DNA of 45,200 nt, taken from contig JAJRTR010000153.1 of the NCBI GenBank assembly GCA_024278215.1, forward strand, positions 1 to 45,200. Reading direction: 5' to 3'. Made by a program: the position numbers and the translations under genes. The first letter of the stretch is position 1. Each line of letters opens with the position of its first letter. Origin of the DNA: a bacterium (lineage in GTDB: Bacteria; UBP15; UBA6099; JAJRTR01). Shown here piece by piece: positions 27,062 to 35,157 of this stretch. The notes beneath the pieces were generated by a model. The model was not told the origin of the DNA. It saw only the letters and a program-made list of their open reading frames with translations, and ran no database searches.

Positions 27062-28157
27062 CTTCTCTGTCCTGATCATTATCGTTGTTCGTGGGAGAGT
27101 CCTGAATGATAGTAGCGAAGATCAGCCGCCCGGCGACAGACTGCATGATGTTTTTGATCTCGACCTCGAGTGTCTCGCCGATCTTTTTGTCGCCGTGTTC
27201 GATAACCACCATCGTGCCGTCGTCAAGGTAGGCGATCCCCTGCCCGTGTTCCTTGCCGTATTTTACGACATTGACTACCATGGTTTCGCCCGGCAACAGG
27301 CTACGGCGCAGGCTGCCTGCAAGCGTGTTGAGATTGTAGACCCGCACTCCCCTGAGTTCGGCGATTTTCGAGAGGTTGAAATCGTTTGTCACGAGCACGG
27401 CGGCAATGGATTTGCTGTAGTTCACGAGCCGGGCGTCAACAGCAGTCGCTTCGCCCGCGCGCGGCGCAGGCATATCTATGACTTCAAGTTCGATGTCTTC
27501 TCTTTCCTTGATTTTTGTGATAACGTCCAGTCCTCTGCGACCGCGCTTGCGGCGCAATCCGTCCGAGTCGTCTGCGATTCCCTGCAACTCGTTAAGTACA
27601 ATATCGGGAACAAAAAGCTTGCCCTCGATGAAATTATTTTCAAGCAGTCCCAGTATCCTGCCGTCGATCAGAACACTTGTGTCGAGCACTTTTGGCTTCG
27701 CCGCGTCGATACGATAGGCCGTCGTGCTGACAATGTTGCCGCCCCATAGCGAAACCCGGCTGAAGATCAGAACTCCAAGATAGCCGAAAATAATACTGGC
27801 GAGAATGGTCAGTCCCAGATTCAGTGTCCTCATGTCACCGGCAAACAGCCACAACGGCAATGTCACGAGAATTGCGAAAAGGAATCCCATCAGGAGACCG
27901 ATAAAACCTGACGCCAGCGCATGAGGAGAAAACCGCTGCAGCGATCTCATTATCTGCTTATGCAACATCAGCAGCCAGCGCTCGGTATACGGGGCTATCA
28001 GTAATCCGAATAAAAAACCTGCGCTGACAAATCCCGCGTTGTTATATAACTCGGACTGGTAATCCGTCAGGTATGCGCGGTTGAACATATCGGACAGGCG
28101 GTAGAACAACAACATTCCACCGGATATGCAGATTATGCGGACTAATAACGCAAACAT
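27054..28157 (-). CDS. YacL-like PIN/TRAM membrane protein
   Basis: This 367-residue protein has four N-terminal membrane helices (about 1-20, 40-60, 83-107, 113-135). A PIN nuclease-like domain follows (VLDTSVLIDGRI with the first acidic residues, VNELQGIADD, ATAVDARLV, LVTNDFNLSKIA). A C-terminal TRAM RNA-binding domain (about 290-345) completes it. This is the YacL architecture of Firmicutes and other phyla. The acidic PIN residues look intact, so RNA cleavage is possible but unproven in the family. It leads the operon with ispF and rlmB. Confidence 0.92.
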   Translation of the reverse strand: MFALLVRIICISGGMLLFYRLSDMFNRAYLTDYQSELYNNAGFVSAGFLFGLLIAPYTERWLLMLHKQIMRSLQRFSPHALASGFIGLLMGFLFAILVTLPLWLFAGDMRTLNLGLTILASIIFGYLGVLIFSRVSLWGGNIVSTTAYRIDAAKPKVLDTSVLIDGRILGLLENNFIEGKLFVPDIVLNELQGIADDSDGLRRKRGRRGLDVITKIKEREDIELEVIDMPAPRAGEATAVDARLVNYSKSIAAVLVTNDFNLSKIAELRGVRVYNLNTLAGSLRRSLLPGETMVVNVVKYGKEHGQGIAYLDDGTMVVIEHGDKKIGETLEVEIKNIMQSVAGRLIFATIIQDSPTNNDNDQDREDV

Positions 28158-28215
28158 GATTTTTCAACTTCTTTTTGCCGTATTAAAAACAAAATACACT
28201 AACAAATGTAAACGC

Positions 28216-28221
28216 ATTATA
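28216..28221 (-). promoter_or_regulatory. Possible -10 box for yacL-ispF-rlmB
   Basis: The minus strand reads TATTGTATAATGCG, a perfect TATAAT 58 bases upstream of the yacL start. No clear -35 is visible. Confidence 0.4.
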
Positions 28222-28307
28222 CAATAAAAGCATAAGAAATGGCTATCGGCAACATATTGATGGTCTGCGCGAATACAACGGTAATCACTGTTAATTCCGA
28301 AAAATGC

Positions 28308-28316
28308 TGGTATAAT
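28308..28316 (+). promoter_or_regulatory. Extended -10 promoter for the McsA-McsB-like gene
   Basis: TGGTATAAT is a perfect extended -10 (TGnTATAAT), 34 bases before the ATG at 28351. It is divergent from the yacL promoter. Confidence 0.6.
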
Positions 28317-28350
28317 TCACATATCAGGCAGGGCGTTTCGGGAGATGAAT

Positions 28351-29970
28351 ATGAAGTGCAGCAAGTGTCATGAAAACAATGCCGCGTATTATATATCGCA
28401 CCAGTCGTCAGGCGGCGCGTCGATTGGATTCTGCGATACATGCGCGGAAGAGATCGGTATTTTCTCGGTGCTCAGGCGTGTCGAGTCGCTTATGCACGGC
28501 TACGGAATGAAGACCGATGGATTGAGCGTGCTGCAACAATCAGATTTCCCCATCGATTTCGCCGAAGAGTGTAAAACTTGCGGAACGGAACTGCGCGAGT
28601 TCGAGCGGCGCTTCTATTTCGGGTGCGAAGAGTGCGGCATCGTGTTCGGATCGTTAATCAGCAATTACCTGACGCTGCTCGGTGGAAACACGAAAGACGT
28701 GTCTTCAGTTTATCACGGCACACCGCCTCTGAGCTATCGTGAAAAAATCGATATTCATACTGCCGAAAAAAAATTGAACGAAAAGATCGACGCTGAAAAC
28801 TACACAGCCGCTGAAGCAGGAAAAGCAAGGCTCGAAAAGCTCGAAGAAAAAAGAGCGCGCCGCCTGTGTCGCGCTTCCTCCTATGTTAAAAAAGGTAAAA
28901 CCAGAATCCCCGAAGCAGGGAAAAGCGAAAGAAACCGGATATTGCAGAAATCAGGCGTTTTTGCCCGTGGAGACCGCAACTGGCTGATGTCTTCCATAGA
29001 AATCAGGAGAAATTTCAGCGATTACAAGTTCCCCACAAAAAGTGACGGGGCAATGAAGGAATTTGTACGCCGATACGCATCCGGATTGCTGACTGAAAAA
29101 TATGCAAGAGGCCTTAAAACTATCTTATGGGACGAATGTGCGCCCGCGGAAAGAAACGCGCTCCAGACAAGCCTGATCGGCCGCAGACTCTTTCCACAAT
29201 CAAGTATTCTCACAGATTCAACGATGAACCGGGTTGTACTGCTTAATAATATGGACCATATAACCGTTCTTTCGAGAACCGGCGAACAGGACGCGGGAAC
29301 TGCCGTCGCGCAGGCGCTCGAACCTCTCAAAGGCATCGAACGCAAAGCAGACATCGCTTTTTCCAGCAGGTTCGGATATGTCACGGCTGTTCCGAAATAT
29401 CTCGGCACCGGTCTTTCGGCTTCCGTCCTATTGCATCTTCCCTACAGTCTTTTCAAAGGCCGCACATATTCTATTCCAAGTCTCTGTGCCGCAAAATCCA
29501 TCAAATGTGAACCACTCGTAGGCAACAACTTTGATCAGCACGGCTTTTTCAAAATTTCAAGCACAGTGGGTTTCAGCCGTAGCGAAGAAGATATCGTCGC
29601 CGAAGTTTTCGACTTCGCGGCAGGCCTTATAGATGAGGAAAGTATCATCAGGGCCGAACTCAAACCGAGCGAGACCCGGCGCATCGCAAACTCAATGAAG
29701 AAAGTTCTTTATCACGCCACACGCTCCTACCGTCTGTCATATTCCGACGCGCTTAGTTTCACTACTTTTCTCCATCTCGGGCTTGAGAATGATGTAGCGG
29801 ATATACCGGGTTTCCGCCTCGACGACGTTATCCCCTGTCTTTCTTCCGCATTCATTATGTACCGCGACGGCGGCAGGCGATACACCGTCAATATCTGCGA
29901 AAAGAGACGCGCCGACCTCTATGCCGACCTTGTCGAATCCTGGCAGCAGCCGGCAATAACCGGTGTTTGA
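28351..29970 (+). CDS. McsA-McsB-like fusion, probable arginine-kinase pseudoenzyme
   Basis: About 539 residues. The N-terminal part is McsA-like: MKCSKC, GFCDTC, EECKTC and FGCEECG give four CxxC pairs, then a UVR-type helix (EKIDAENYTAAEAGKARLEK). The C-terminal ~330 residues align with protein-arginine kinase McsB (RRNFSDYKFPT; GYVTAVPKYLGTG then SASVLLHLP). Key residues are changed: SSRIR to SSIEI, NEEDHIR to NNMDHIT, and the catalytic Cys in CPTN to VPKY. Kinase activity is therefore unlikely. The start at 28351 is chosen because GGGAG lies six bases upstream. Firmicutes mcsA and mcsB are separate genes near yacL. Confidence 0.85.
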   Translation: MKCSKCHENNAAYYISHQSSGGASIGFCDTCAEEIGIFSVLRRVESLMHGYGMKTDGLSVLQQSDFPIDFAEECKTCGTELREFERRFYFGCEECGIVFGSLISNYLTLLGGNTKDVSSVYHGTPPLSYREKIDIHTAEKKLNEKIDAENYTAAEAGKARLEKLEEKRARRLCRASSYVKKGKTRIPEAGKSERNRILQKSGVFARGDRNWLMSSIEIRRNFSDYKFPTKSDGAMKEFVRRYASGLLTEKYARGLKTILWDECAPAERNALQTSLIGRRLFPQSSILTDSTMNRVVLLNNMDHITVLSRTGEQDAGTAVAQALEPLKGIERKADIAFSSRFGYVTAVPKYLGTGLSASVLLHLPYSLFKGRTYSIPSLCAAKSIKCEPLVGNNFDQHGFFKISSTVGFSRSEEDIVAEVFDFAAGLIDEESIIRAELKPSETRRIANSMKKVLYHATRSYRLSYSDALSFTTFLHLGLENDVADIPGFRLDDVIPCLSSAFIMYRDGGRRYTVNICEKRRADLYADLVESWQQPAITGV

Positions 29971-30068
29971 GCATAAGAGCCTGTATCTCGAACAATCCTG
30001 ACTTCCAGCATGATATTTCAGTCGTAAAACACTATCAACATATCACGCCACCTCTCATCATTCACCTC

Positions 30069-30097
30069 TTGGTTTGTTCCCACAATCAATATATAAT
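30069..30097 (+). promoter_or_regulatory. Sigma70-type promoter for the SIS-domain gene
   Basis: TTGGTT, a 17-base spacer and a perfect TATAAT end 28 bases before the ATG. Confidence 0.6.
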
Positions 30098-30125
30098 CAC
30101 TTTATTCACTGAACAGGAGCGTGCT

Positions 30126-31163
30126 ATGAGCTGGATGCTTAAAGAAATACACGAACAGCCGGACGCGATGTCTCGTTTTTATGACAAAGAATCCGGCGCG
30201 ATAAAAGCGATTGCACAAAAAGCAAAAGGACTGAATATATCACATATAATGATAGTTGCTCGCGGCAGTTCCGATAATGCGGCGCGATACGGCAAGTATA
30301 TTTTCGAGTCGCATCTGGGGATACCGACCATACTTGCGGCCCCATCCATCGTAACCGTATATGGGAAGCAACTTAAACTCGGCAAAGGTGTCGTTATCGG
30401 TATCTCGCAATCGGGACAGGCACCGGATATCGTGCGTGTGATAAAGTCGGCGCGGCAAAGCGGCGCATACACAGTCGGCATCACAAACACAAAGGGATCA
30501 CCCCTCGCAAAGGCGGCCGACGACGCGATAATGTTGCGGGTCGGCAAGGAAAAGGGACTGGCGGCCACAAAAACTTACACGGCACAACTTATGTCCCTGA
30601 TGCTTTTCGCGGCTTTTTTTTCGGGCGACTCGAAACTGTTGGCGGCAATCAGAGATCTGCCGGCCGCTATGATGCAGACCCTCGCCGCCAGGGAACAGGT
30701 GGAAGAGATTGTCGAGCGCTACCGGTACATGGAACAATGCGTTCTCATAGGAAGGGGCTTCAATTATTCGACTGTCCAGGAAGCGGCGCTGAAGTTCATG
30801 GAGACATGTTATATTGTGGCACACCCGTTTTCGACTGCCGACTTTATGCACGGCCCCATAGCCATAGCAGGCACCGGGTTCCCCGTCTTTATCTGCATAC
30901 CGCAGGGAAAAACAACTAAGCAGCTTAACGAAGTCTGCAGCGGGCTGAATAAAAAACAACTCGAAACAATTGTTGTCTCACCGCTCAAAAGCAGTCTATC
31001 ACTCGGCACGCAATCGATCCGCATACCCGTAAGAACGAGTGAAATACTAAGCCCGATAGTCAATATCATTCCTTTCCAGTTCTTCGCCTGCTTTCTCTCG
31101 CGGGTGAAGGGGCTCGACCCGGACAATCCGCGGTTCCTCAAGAAAGTGACACGGACATTATAA
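30126..31163 (+). CDS. SIS-domain amino-sugar isomerase/deaminase (GlmS C-half/NagB-II type)
   Basis: This 345-residue protein has two SIS domains, as in the isomerase half of GlmS, but no glutaminase domain. It begins MSWMLKEIHEQPDA. VARGSSDNAARYGKY and GISQSGQAPDIVR bind the sugar phosphate in SIS 1, and IGRGFNYSTVQEAALKFMET and HGPIAIA mark SIS 2. Such stand-alone proteins are often NagB-II-type GlcN-6-P deaminases or AgaS-like isomerases. The frame extends upstream to 29967, but AGGAGC and a promoter support 30126. The exact substrate is not fixed by sequence. Confidence 0.9.
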   Translation: MSWMLKEIHEQPDAMSRFYDKESGAIKAIAQKAKGLNISHIMIVARGSSDNAARYGKYIFESHLGIPTILAAPSIVTVYGKQLKLGKGVVIGISQSGQAPDIVRVIKSARQSGAYTVGITNTKGSPLAKAADDAIMLRVGKEKGLAATKTYTAQLMSLMLFAAFFSGDSKLLAAIRDLPAAMMQTLAAREQVEEIVERYRYMEQCVLIGRGFNYSTVQEAALKFMETCYIVAHPFSTADFMHGPIAIAGTGFPVFICIPQGKTTKQLNEVCSGLNKKQLETIVVSPLKSSLSLGTQSIRIPVRTSEILSPIVNIIPFQFFACFLSRVKGLDPDNPRFLKKVTRTL

Positions 31164-31178
31164 ACATGGAGGCATGAA

Positions 31179-32018
31179 GTGGATAAACATCAACTTGACG
31201 AGAGAGCTATAAAGACCTTCGGCGGAGAATTCACTCCGAAGTTTCTGGCGACAGCAACACCCGACGGGACTCCGAATATCGTTCCTGTTATTTCGCTCGA
31301 AGCCTGGGACGCAAACACGCTTATATTCGGAGAATTGATGATATGGAAAACTAAGAAAAACCTGCTGGCAAACTCGAAAGTCGGCGCGTCGGTTTTCACT
31401 CCTGATATGAACTCATGGTCTGTAAAAGGCGACTTCTCTCACTTTGAACGAACCGGCGAAATATACGACAAACTCAATATGCACGACATGTACCGCTACA
31501 ATGCCTACACCGGGTTCCGCAATGCCGGAATTATCAATATAAAAGAAGCATGGCGTGAAAAGGGAATGATGTCGCCGGCGCGAATAGCCGAAATCGCGCT
31601 GATCGCCGCCACGACAAAAAAGCCCGTCCACAGCTTCGACGGACCTATGCCCCCGCAGGTTTCCGAGAAGTTTTCACGCATAAAAGCGGCGAAATACATT
31701 TCTTACATCGACGATGACGGATACCCGCTCGCGATACCTGCACTTTCTCTGACCGCCGCCGGTCACGATACTATGTTATTCGGTGCCGGCACGCTGATGG
31801 ATGAAAACGAAGCCCTGCCTGAACCTCCCTTTAAAGTGGCTGCCTGCGTGATCACATTCGACCCGGTGGCATACCAGGTCAAGGGAACAGTTACCGAATA
31901 CAGGAAACGTCTGGGGATAAGAATAGCGCGTCTGGAAGTCGAAGAAGTTTACAGCGCGTCGCCCCCGCTTCCCGGCAAGAGAATAGATGTCGATTACGAC
32001 GAAGCCGCAGGGGAGTGA
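31179..32018 (+). CDS. Pyridoxamine 5'-phosphate oxidase-like flavin-binding protein
   Basis: This 279-residue protein has an N-terminal split-barrel domain (KFLATATPDGTPNIVPVI is the usual strand pair; WKTKKNLLANSKVGASV follows). A second barrel-like repeat (KAAKYISYIDDDGYPLAIPA) lies at about 167-250. FMN or heme binding is possible. It starts at GTG with GGAGG upstream, 15 bases after the SIS-domain gene, so the two are probably co-transcribed. Its function is unknown. Confidence 0.85.
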   Translation: MDKHQLDERAIKTFGGEFTPKFLATATPDGTPNIVPVISLEAWDANTLIFGELMIWKTKKNLLANSKVGASVFTPDMNSWSVKGDFSHFERTGEIYDKLNMHDMYRYNAYTGFRNAGIINIKEAWREKGMMSPARIAEIALIAATTKKPVHSFDGPMPPQVSEKFSRIKAAKYISYIDDDGYPLAIPALSLTAAGHDTMLFGAGTLMDENEALPEPPFKVAACVITFDPVAYQVKGTVTEYRKRLGIRIARLEVEEVYSASPPLPGKRIDVDYDEAAGE

Positions 32019-32150
32019 AAATATAAGATAAACGCGGAGCGTTCAGTGAATGTGTTCCGAACCGGCATAACTGCTCTTATTTCCACCAGGTTACAAACAT
32101 GACTTCTTAATATCTACCTGCAAGTCGGACACCCATAAGAGAGCCCGACA

Positions 32151-32178
32151 TTGCACCGGGCAGATTTTCTCATATAAT
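32151..32178 (+). promoter_or_regulatory. Sigma70-type promoter for the XRE-cupin gene
   Basis: TTGCAC, a 16-base spacer and a perfect TATAAT end 37 bases before the ATG. Confidence 0.6.
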
Positions 32179-32215
32179 AATGCTTTGAGAGAACGCACAC
32201 AGAAAGGAATCAGCC

Positions 32216-32806
32216 ATGAATGATGAAATAAAAGATATGCCGGTCGGTGAAAAGATTAAACAACTCAGGAAAGAGAAGGGCATTTCGCTCCAGCAGTTTG
32301 CAGAGTTGTCTGGTTTTTCTTCCGCACTCCTGTCGCAGATCGAGAACCATCTGGTCTCGCCGCCGCTTGGCACGCTGATCAAGATTTCAAAAGCGCTGGA
32401 TGTGGAAATAGGATACTTTTTCGAAACTGTCAGAGAAGCTCCGTACACGATTGTGCGAAAAGATGAGCGGAAAAATATTTCCCGCGTTGCATCGAGGGAG
32501 GGCAAGAAGTACGGTTACTCTTATGAATCACTGGCGTTTGACAAAAAGGGACGCCACATGGAACCGTTCATGGTGACACTCGAACAGGCTACAGTTAAGG
32601 ACACGCACGCATACAGCCACGACGGCGAAGAGTTTATTATGGTGCTCGAGGGCAAAATGGAAGTGCAGCTGGGCGACCATAAGGACATACTCGAACCCGG
32701 CGACAGCATCTATTACGATTCGTCGATCCCGCACAGGGTTTCTTGCTGCGAAGGTGAAGAAACGAAGATACTGGCAGTGATATATACCGGCGAAGATAAG
32801 AAGTAA
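32216..32806 (+). CDS. XRE-family regulator with C-terminal cupin domain
   Basis: This 196-residue protein has an N-terminal helix-turn-helix (about 9-65; LRKEKGISLQQFAELSGFSS) and a C-terminal cupin fold (about 110-190; EFIMVLEGKMEVQLGD, LEPGDSIYYDSSIPHRV). This is the PuuR/SinR-like architecture in which a small molecule bound by the cupin tunes DNA binding. It lies just ahead of the CoA-transferase-family gene (70 bases between), a likely target. AAGGAA precedes the ATG. Confidence 0.92.
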   Translation: MNDEIKDMPVGEKIKQLRKEKGISLQQFAELSGFSSALLSQIENHLVSPPLGTLIKISKALDVEIGYFFETVREAPYTIVRKDERKNISRVASREGKKYGYSYESLAFDKKGRHMEPFMVTLEQATVKDTHAYSHDGEEFIMVLEGKMEVQLGDHKDILEPGDSIYYDSSIPHRVSCCEGEETKILAVIYTGEDKK

Positions 32807-32875
32807 ATACAGCCGTATGCAACTTGACGACAGTGTCCCGCAACGGCAAACTGCGAGAATACCTGGAGGTCAATA

Positions 32876-34063
32876 ATGGGCGCACCGCTCGAGGGAATAA
32901 GAATACTTGATTTATCCCGGCTGCTGCCGGGCCCGTTCTGTACGATGATTCTCGCAGACCTTGGCGCCGAGATAGTGAAGGTGGAGGACCCGGTCCAGGG
33001 CGATTACGTTCGTTGGCTGCCTCCGTACATAGGCAAAACCGGAGTGCGTTTCCTGGTGCTCAACCGCAACAAGAAGAGCATAACCCTGAATCTGAAAGAC
33101 CCGCGCGGTGTGGAAATACTACTCGAACTGGTTAAGAACTACGATGTGGTGGTAGACAGTTTCCGTCCCGGTGTGCTCGAGCGACTCGGCGTGGGTTACG
33201 AAACGGCAAGCAAGTTGAATCCTGCGATAATTTATTGTTCGCTCACCGGCTACGGAAAAGACGGGCCGTACAGCATGAGGGCGGGGCACGACATCAATTA
33301 TGTAGGCTACACAGGTGTGCTGTCGCTGACGGGCGAGAAGGGCCGGAAGCCTGTGCTGCCGGGTGTTCAGGTGGGTGACCTGGCCGGTGCGATGTCTGCT
33401 GTAATCGCTATCCAGGCTGCGATTATCGAGCGGGCGAAGACGGGCAAAGGGCAGGCGCTTGACGTGTCGCTCGCGGACGCCGCGTTCTCGCTGCTGCCCA
33501 TGGATGTCGGCGCCATCGAGGCTGGAGAACCCGTGCCGCGCGCAGGCCAAACAACGCTTACCGGCCTGCAGGCATGTTACGGAACTTACGAAACCGCCGA
33601 CGGCAAGTATGTGGGGCTCGGTGCTATCGAACCGAAATTCTTTAAAAAATTCTGTGAACTCGTCGGGCGTGAGGACCTCGAAGTGGCGCACTTCAGCACA
33701 GGTGAAGAAGCGGAAAAACTGCGTGTTGAACTTACAGAGCTTTTTAAAACGAAAACCCAAAAAGAGTGGTGCGATCTGCTCGAGGAACAGGAAGTCTGTT
33801 TCGGACCGGTGAACGGGCTTGACGAGGCGCTGGAAGACCCGCAACTGCTGCATCGCGGCATGGTCATAAATGTTCCGCTTGCCGACGGTAGCGAGATGCG
33901 CCAGACAGGGCTTCCTTTCAAGCTGTCGCGCACTCCGCCTGTCGAACCCGCGCCTCCGCCGGAAATCGGACAGCACACGGCGGAAGTGCTCGCGCAAATC
34001 GGCATTGCCGATGCCGACCTTGCCGAACTCGAAGCAAAGGGTATTGTGAGAAGTGAAGGGTGA
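32876..34063 (+). CDS. Class III CoA-transferase family protein, alpha-methylacyl-CoA racemase-like
   Basis: This 395-residue CaiB/BaiF-family enzyme begins with LEGIRILDLSRLLPGP. RAGHDINYVGYTG has H138, and VGDLAGAMSAV has D168. A His and an Asp 30 residues apart in these motifs are the racemase pair of alpha-methylacyl-CoA racemase (His126/Asp156 in the mycobacterial enzyme), so it probably inverts the 2-methyl centre of an acyl-CoA rather than transferring CoA. GGAGG precedes the ATG. It sits between an XRE-cupin regulator and a TRAP binding protein, suggesting use of an imported acid. Confidence 0.9.
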   Translation: MGAPLEGIRILDLSRLLPGPFCTMILADLGAEIVKVEDPVQGDYVRWLPPYIGKTGVRFLVLNRNKKSITLNLKDPRGVEILLELVKNYDVVVDSFRPGVLERLGVGYETASKLNPAIIYCSLTGYGKDGPYSMRAGHDINYVGYTGVLSLTGEKGRKPVLPGVQVGDLAGAMSAVIAIQAAIIERAKTGKGQALDVSLADAAFSLLPMDVGAIEAGEPVPRAGQTTLTGLQACYGTYETADGKYVGLGAIEPKFFKKFCELVGREDLEVAHFSTGEEAEKLRVELTELFKTKTQKEWCDLLEEQEVCFGPVNGLDEALEDPQLLHRGMVINVPLADGSEMRQTGLPFKLSRTPPVEPAPPPEIGQHTAEVLAQIGIADADLAELEAKGIVRSEG

Positions 34064-34087
34064 TTTCAGAATAGGACCGGTACAGAA

Positions 34088-35128
34088 ATGAGAATAATAA
34101 AAGCAGCGAGTTGCCTTGTAATTATTTGTATTGCGTGCGCGGTGATTTATATGCCGAATGCGCAGGCGTCGAAGAAGAAAATATACCATGTAGAGATCGG
34201 CTCATACATCACGCCTTACAGCGCATGGGGCAAAGCGATTAATACGGCAATTCTAAAAATCAAGAAAAAAACCAAAGGTCAGGTAGTGGTCAAACACCTG
34301 CACTCGGGAATGCTGGGCAGCAACGATAGTATGCTCGAACAGGTTCTGCACGGCGGCATTCAGGGCGCGGGCATCGACACCTCGACACTCGCAAACTTCA
34401 TCCCGGAAATGAACATACTCGAAATGCCGTTTCTCTTCAGGGACAATGATGAAGCGCATTACCTGATTGACAATGTGATCACGCCCCACCTGCGCAAGAA
34501 AATGGATGCAAAGGGGCTCGTGACATCGACGATAATGGAAATAGGGTTTATGGATTTCCTGATGAGTGTGCCTATACACACCCCGGCGGACCTGAAGAAA
34601 GTGAAGATCGGTTCGTGGGAAAGCCCCGTGCATATCGCGTTCTGGAAAGCGCAGGGCGGAAATCCGATACCGATACCGGCCACGGAAGTTTTCAGCGCTT
34701 ATGCGCGCGGAATGGTCAACGGCGGGTCCATAGCACCCAATGCGGCAATTGCGTGGGACAAGCTTTTCGGCGGCGGACTTAAACGCAACGAATTGTATCT
34801 GACAAAAATAGCATACACATACCATGCAGGTATAATCGTATTTAATAAGAAGTTTTACGACAGTCTGCCGTCAGCTTTGCGGCGGGACCTGACGCAGGGG
34901 CTCGAAATAATGGGCCGCCAATTGAGAAAAGACCTGGCGGCGGCTGAACCCGAAACCTACAGACAACTCGGCAAACTTGGCTACAACATTATCGAACTGA
35001 CTCCCGAACAAAAACAGGCATTTATCGATAATTCGCAAGTTGTCTATGATGAGTTCGAAAGCATTATCGGCAAGGAATTCCTGAAGGAAGTTCTTGATGC
35101 ACGCGAAGCATACAGGAAAGGGAAATAA
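34088..35128 (+). CDS. TRAP transporter solute-binding protein (DctP family)
   Basis: This 346-residue periplasmic protein has a signal peptide (about 1-27, cut after AQA). It has the DctP-type carboxylate-binding layout: LEMPFLFRDNDEAHYLID near the middle, then LKKVKIGSWESPVHIAFWKAQGG and ATEVFSAYARGMVNGG. No DctQ or DctM membrane subunit lies nearby, so it is an orphan and must use distant subunits. The stop codon TAA is the first three bases of a palindromic repeat. It lies 24 bases after the racemase-like gene and is probably co-transcribed. Confidence 0.9.
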   Translation: MRIIKAASCLVIICIACAVIYMPNAQASKKKIYHVEIGSYITPYSAWGKAINTAILKIKKKTKGQVVVKHLHSGMLGSNDSMLEQVLHGGIQGAGIDTSTLANFIPEMNILEMPFLFRDNDEAHYLIDNVITPHLRKKMDAKGLVTSTIMEIGFMDFLMSVPIHTPADLKKVKIGSWESPVHIAFWKAQGGNPIPIPATEVFSAYARGMVNGGSIAPNAAIAWDKLFGGGLKRNELYLTKIAYTYHAGIIVFNKKFYDSLPSALRRDLTQGLEIMGRQLRKDLAAAEPETYRQLGKLGYNIIELTPEQKQAFIDNSQVVYDEFESIIGKEFLKEVLDAREAYRKGK

Positions 35129-35153
35129 CCCGCATATTTCACCAATCCGGGTT
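35126..35153 (+). repeat. Short palindromic repeat (REP-like) at the dctP stop
   Basis: The element has TAACCCGCAT, loop ATTTCACCA, then ATCCGGGTT. Its TAA is the stop codon of the solute-binding protein. It fills the gap between two convergent genes and could serve as a bidirectional transcription barrier. Confidence 0.72.
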
Positions 35154-35157
35154 GCAT

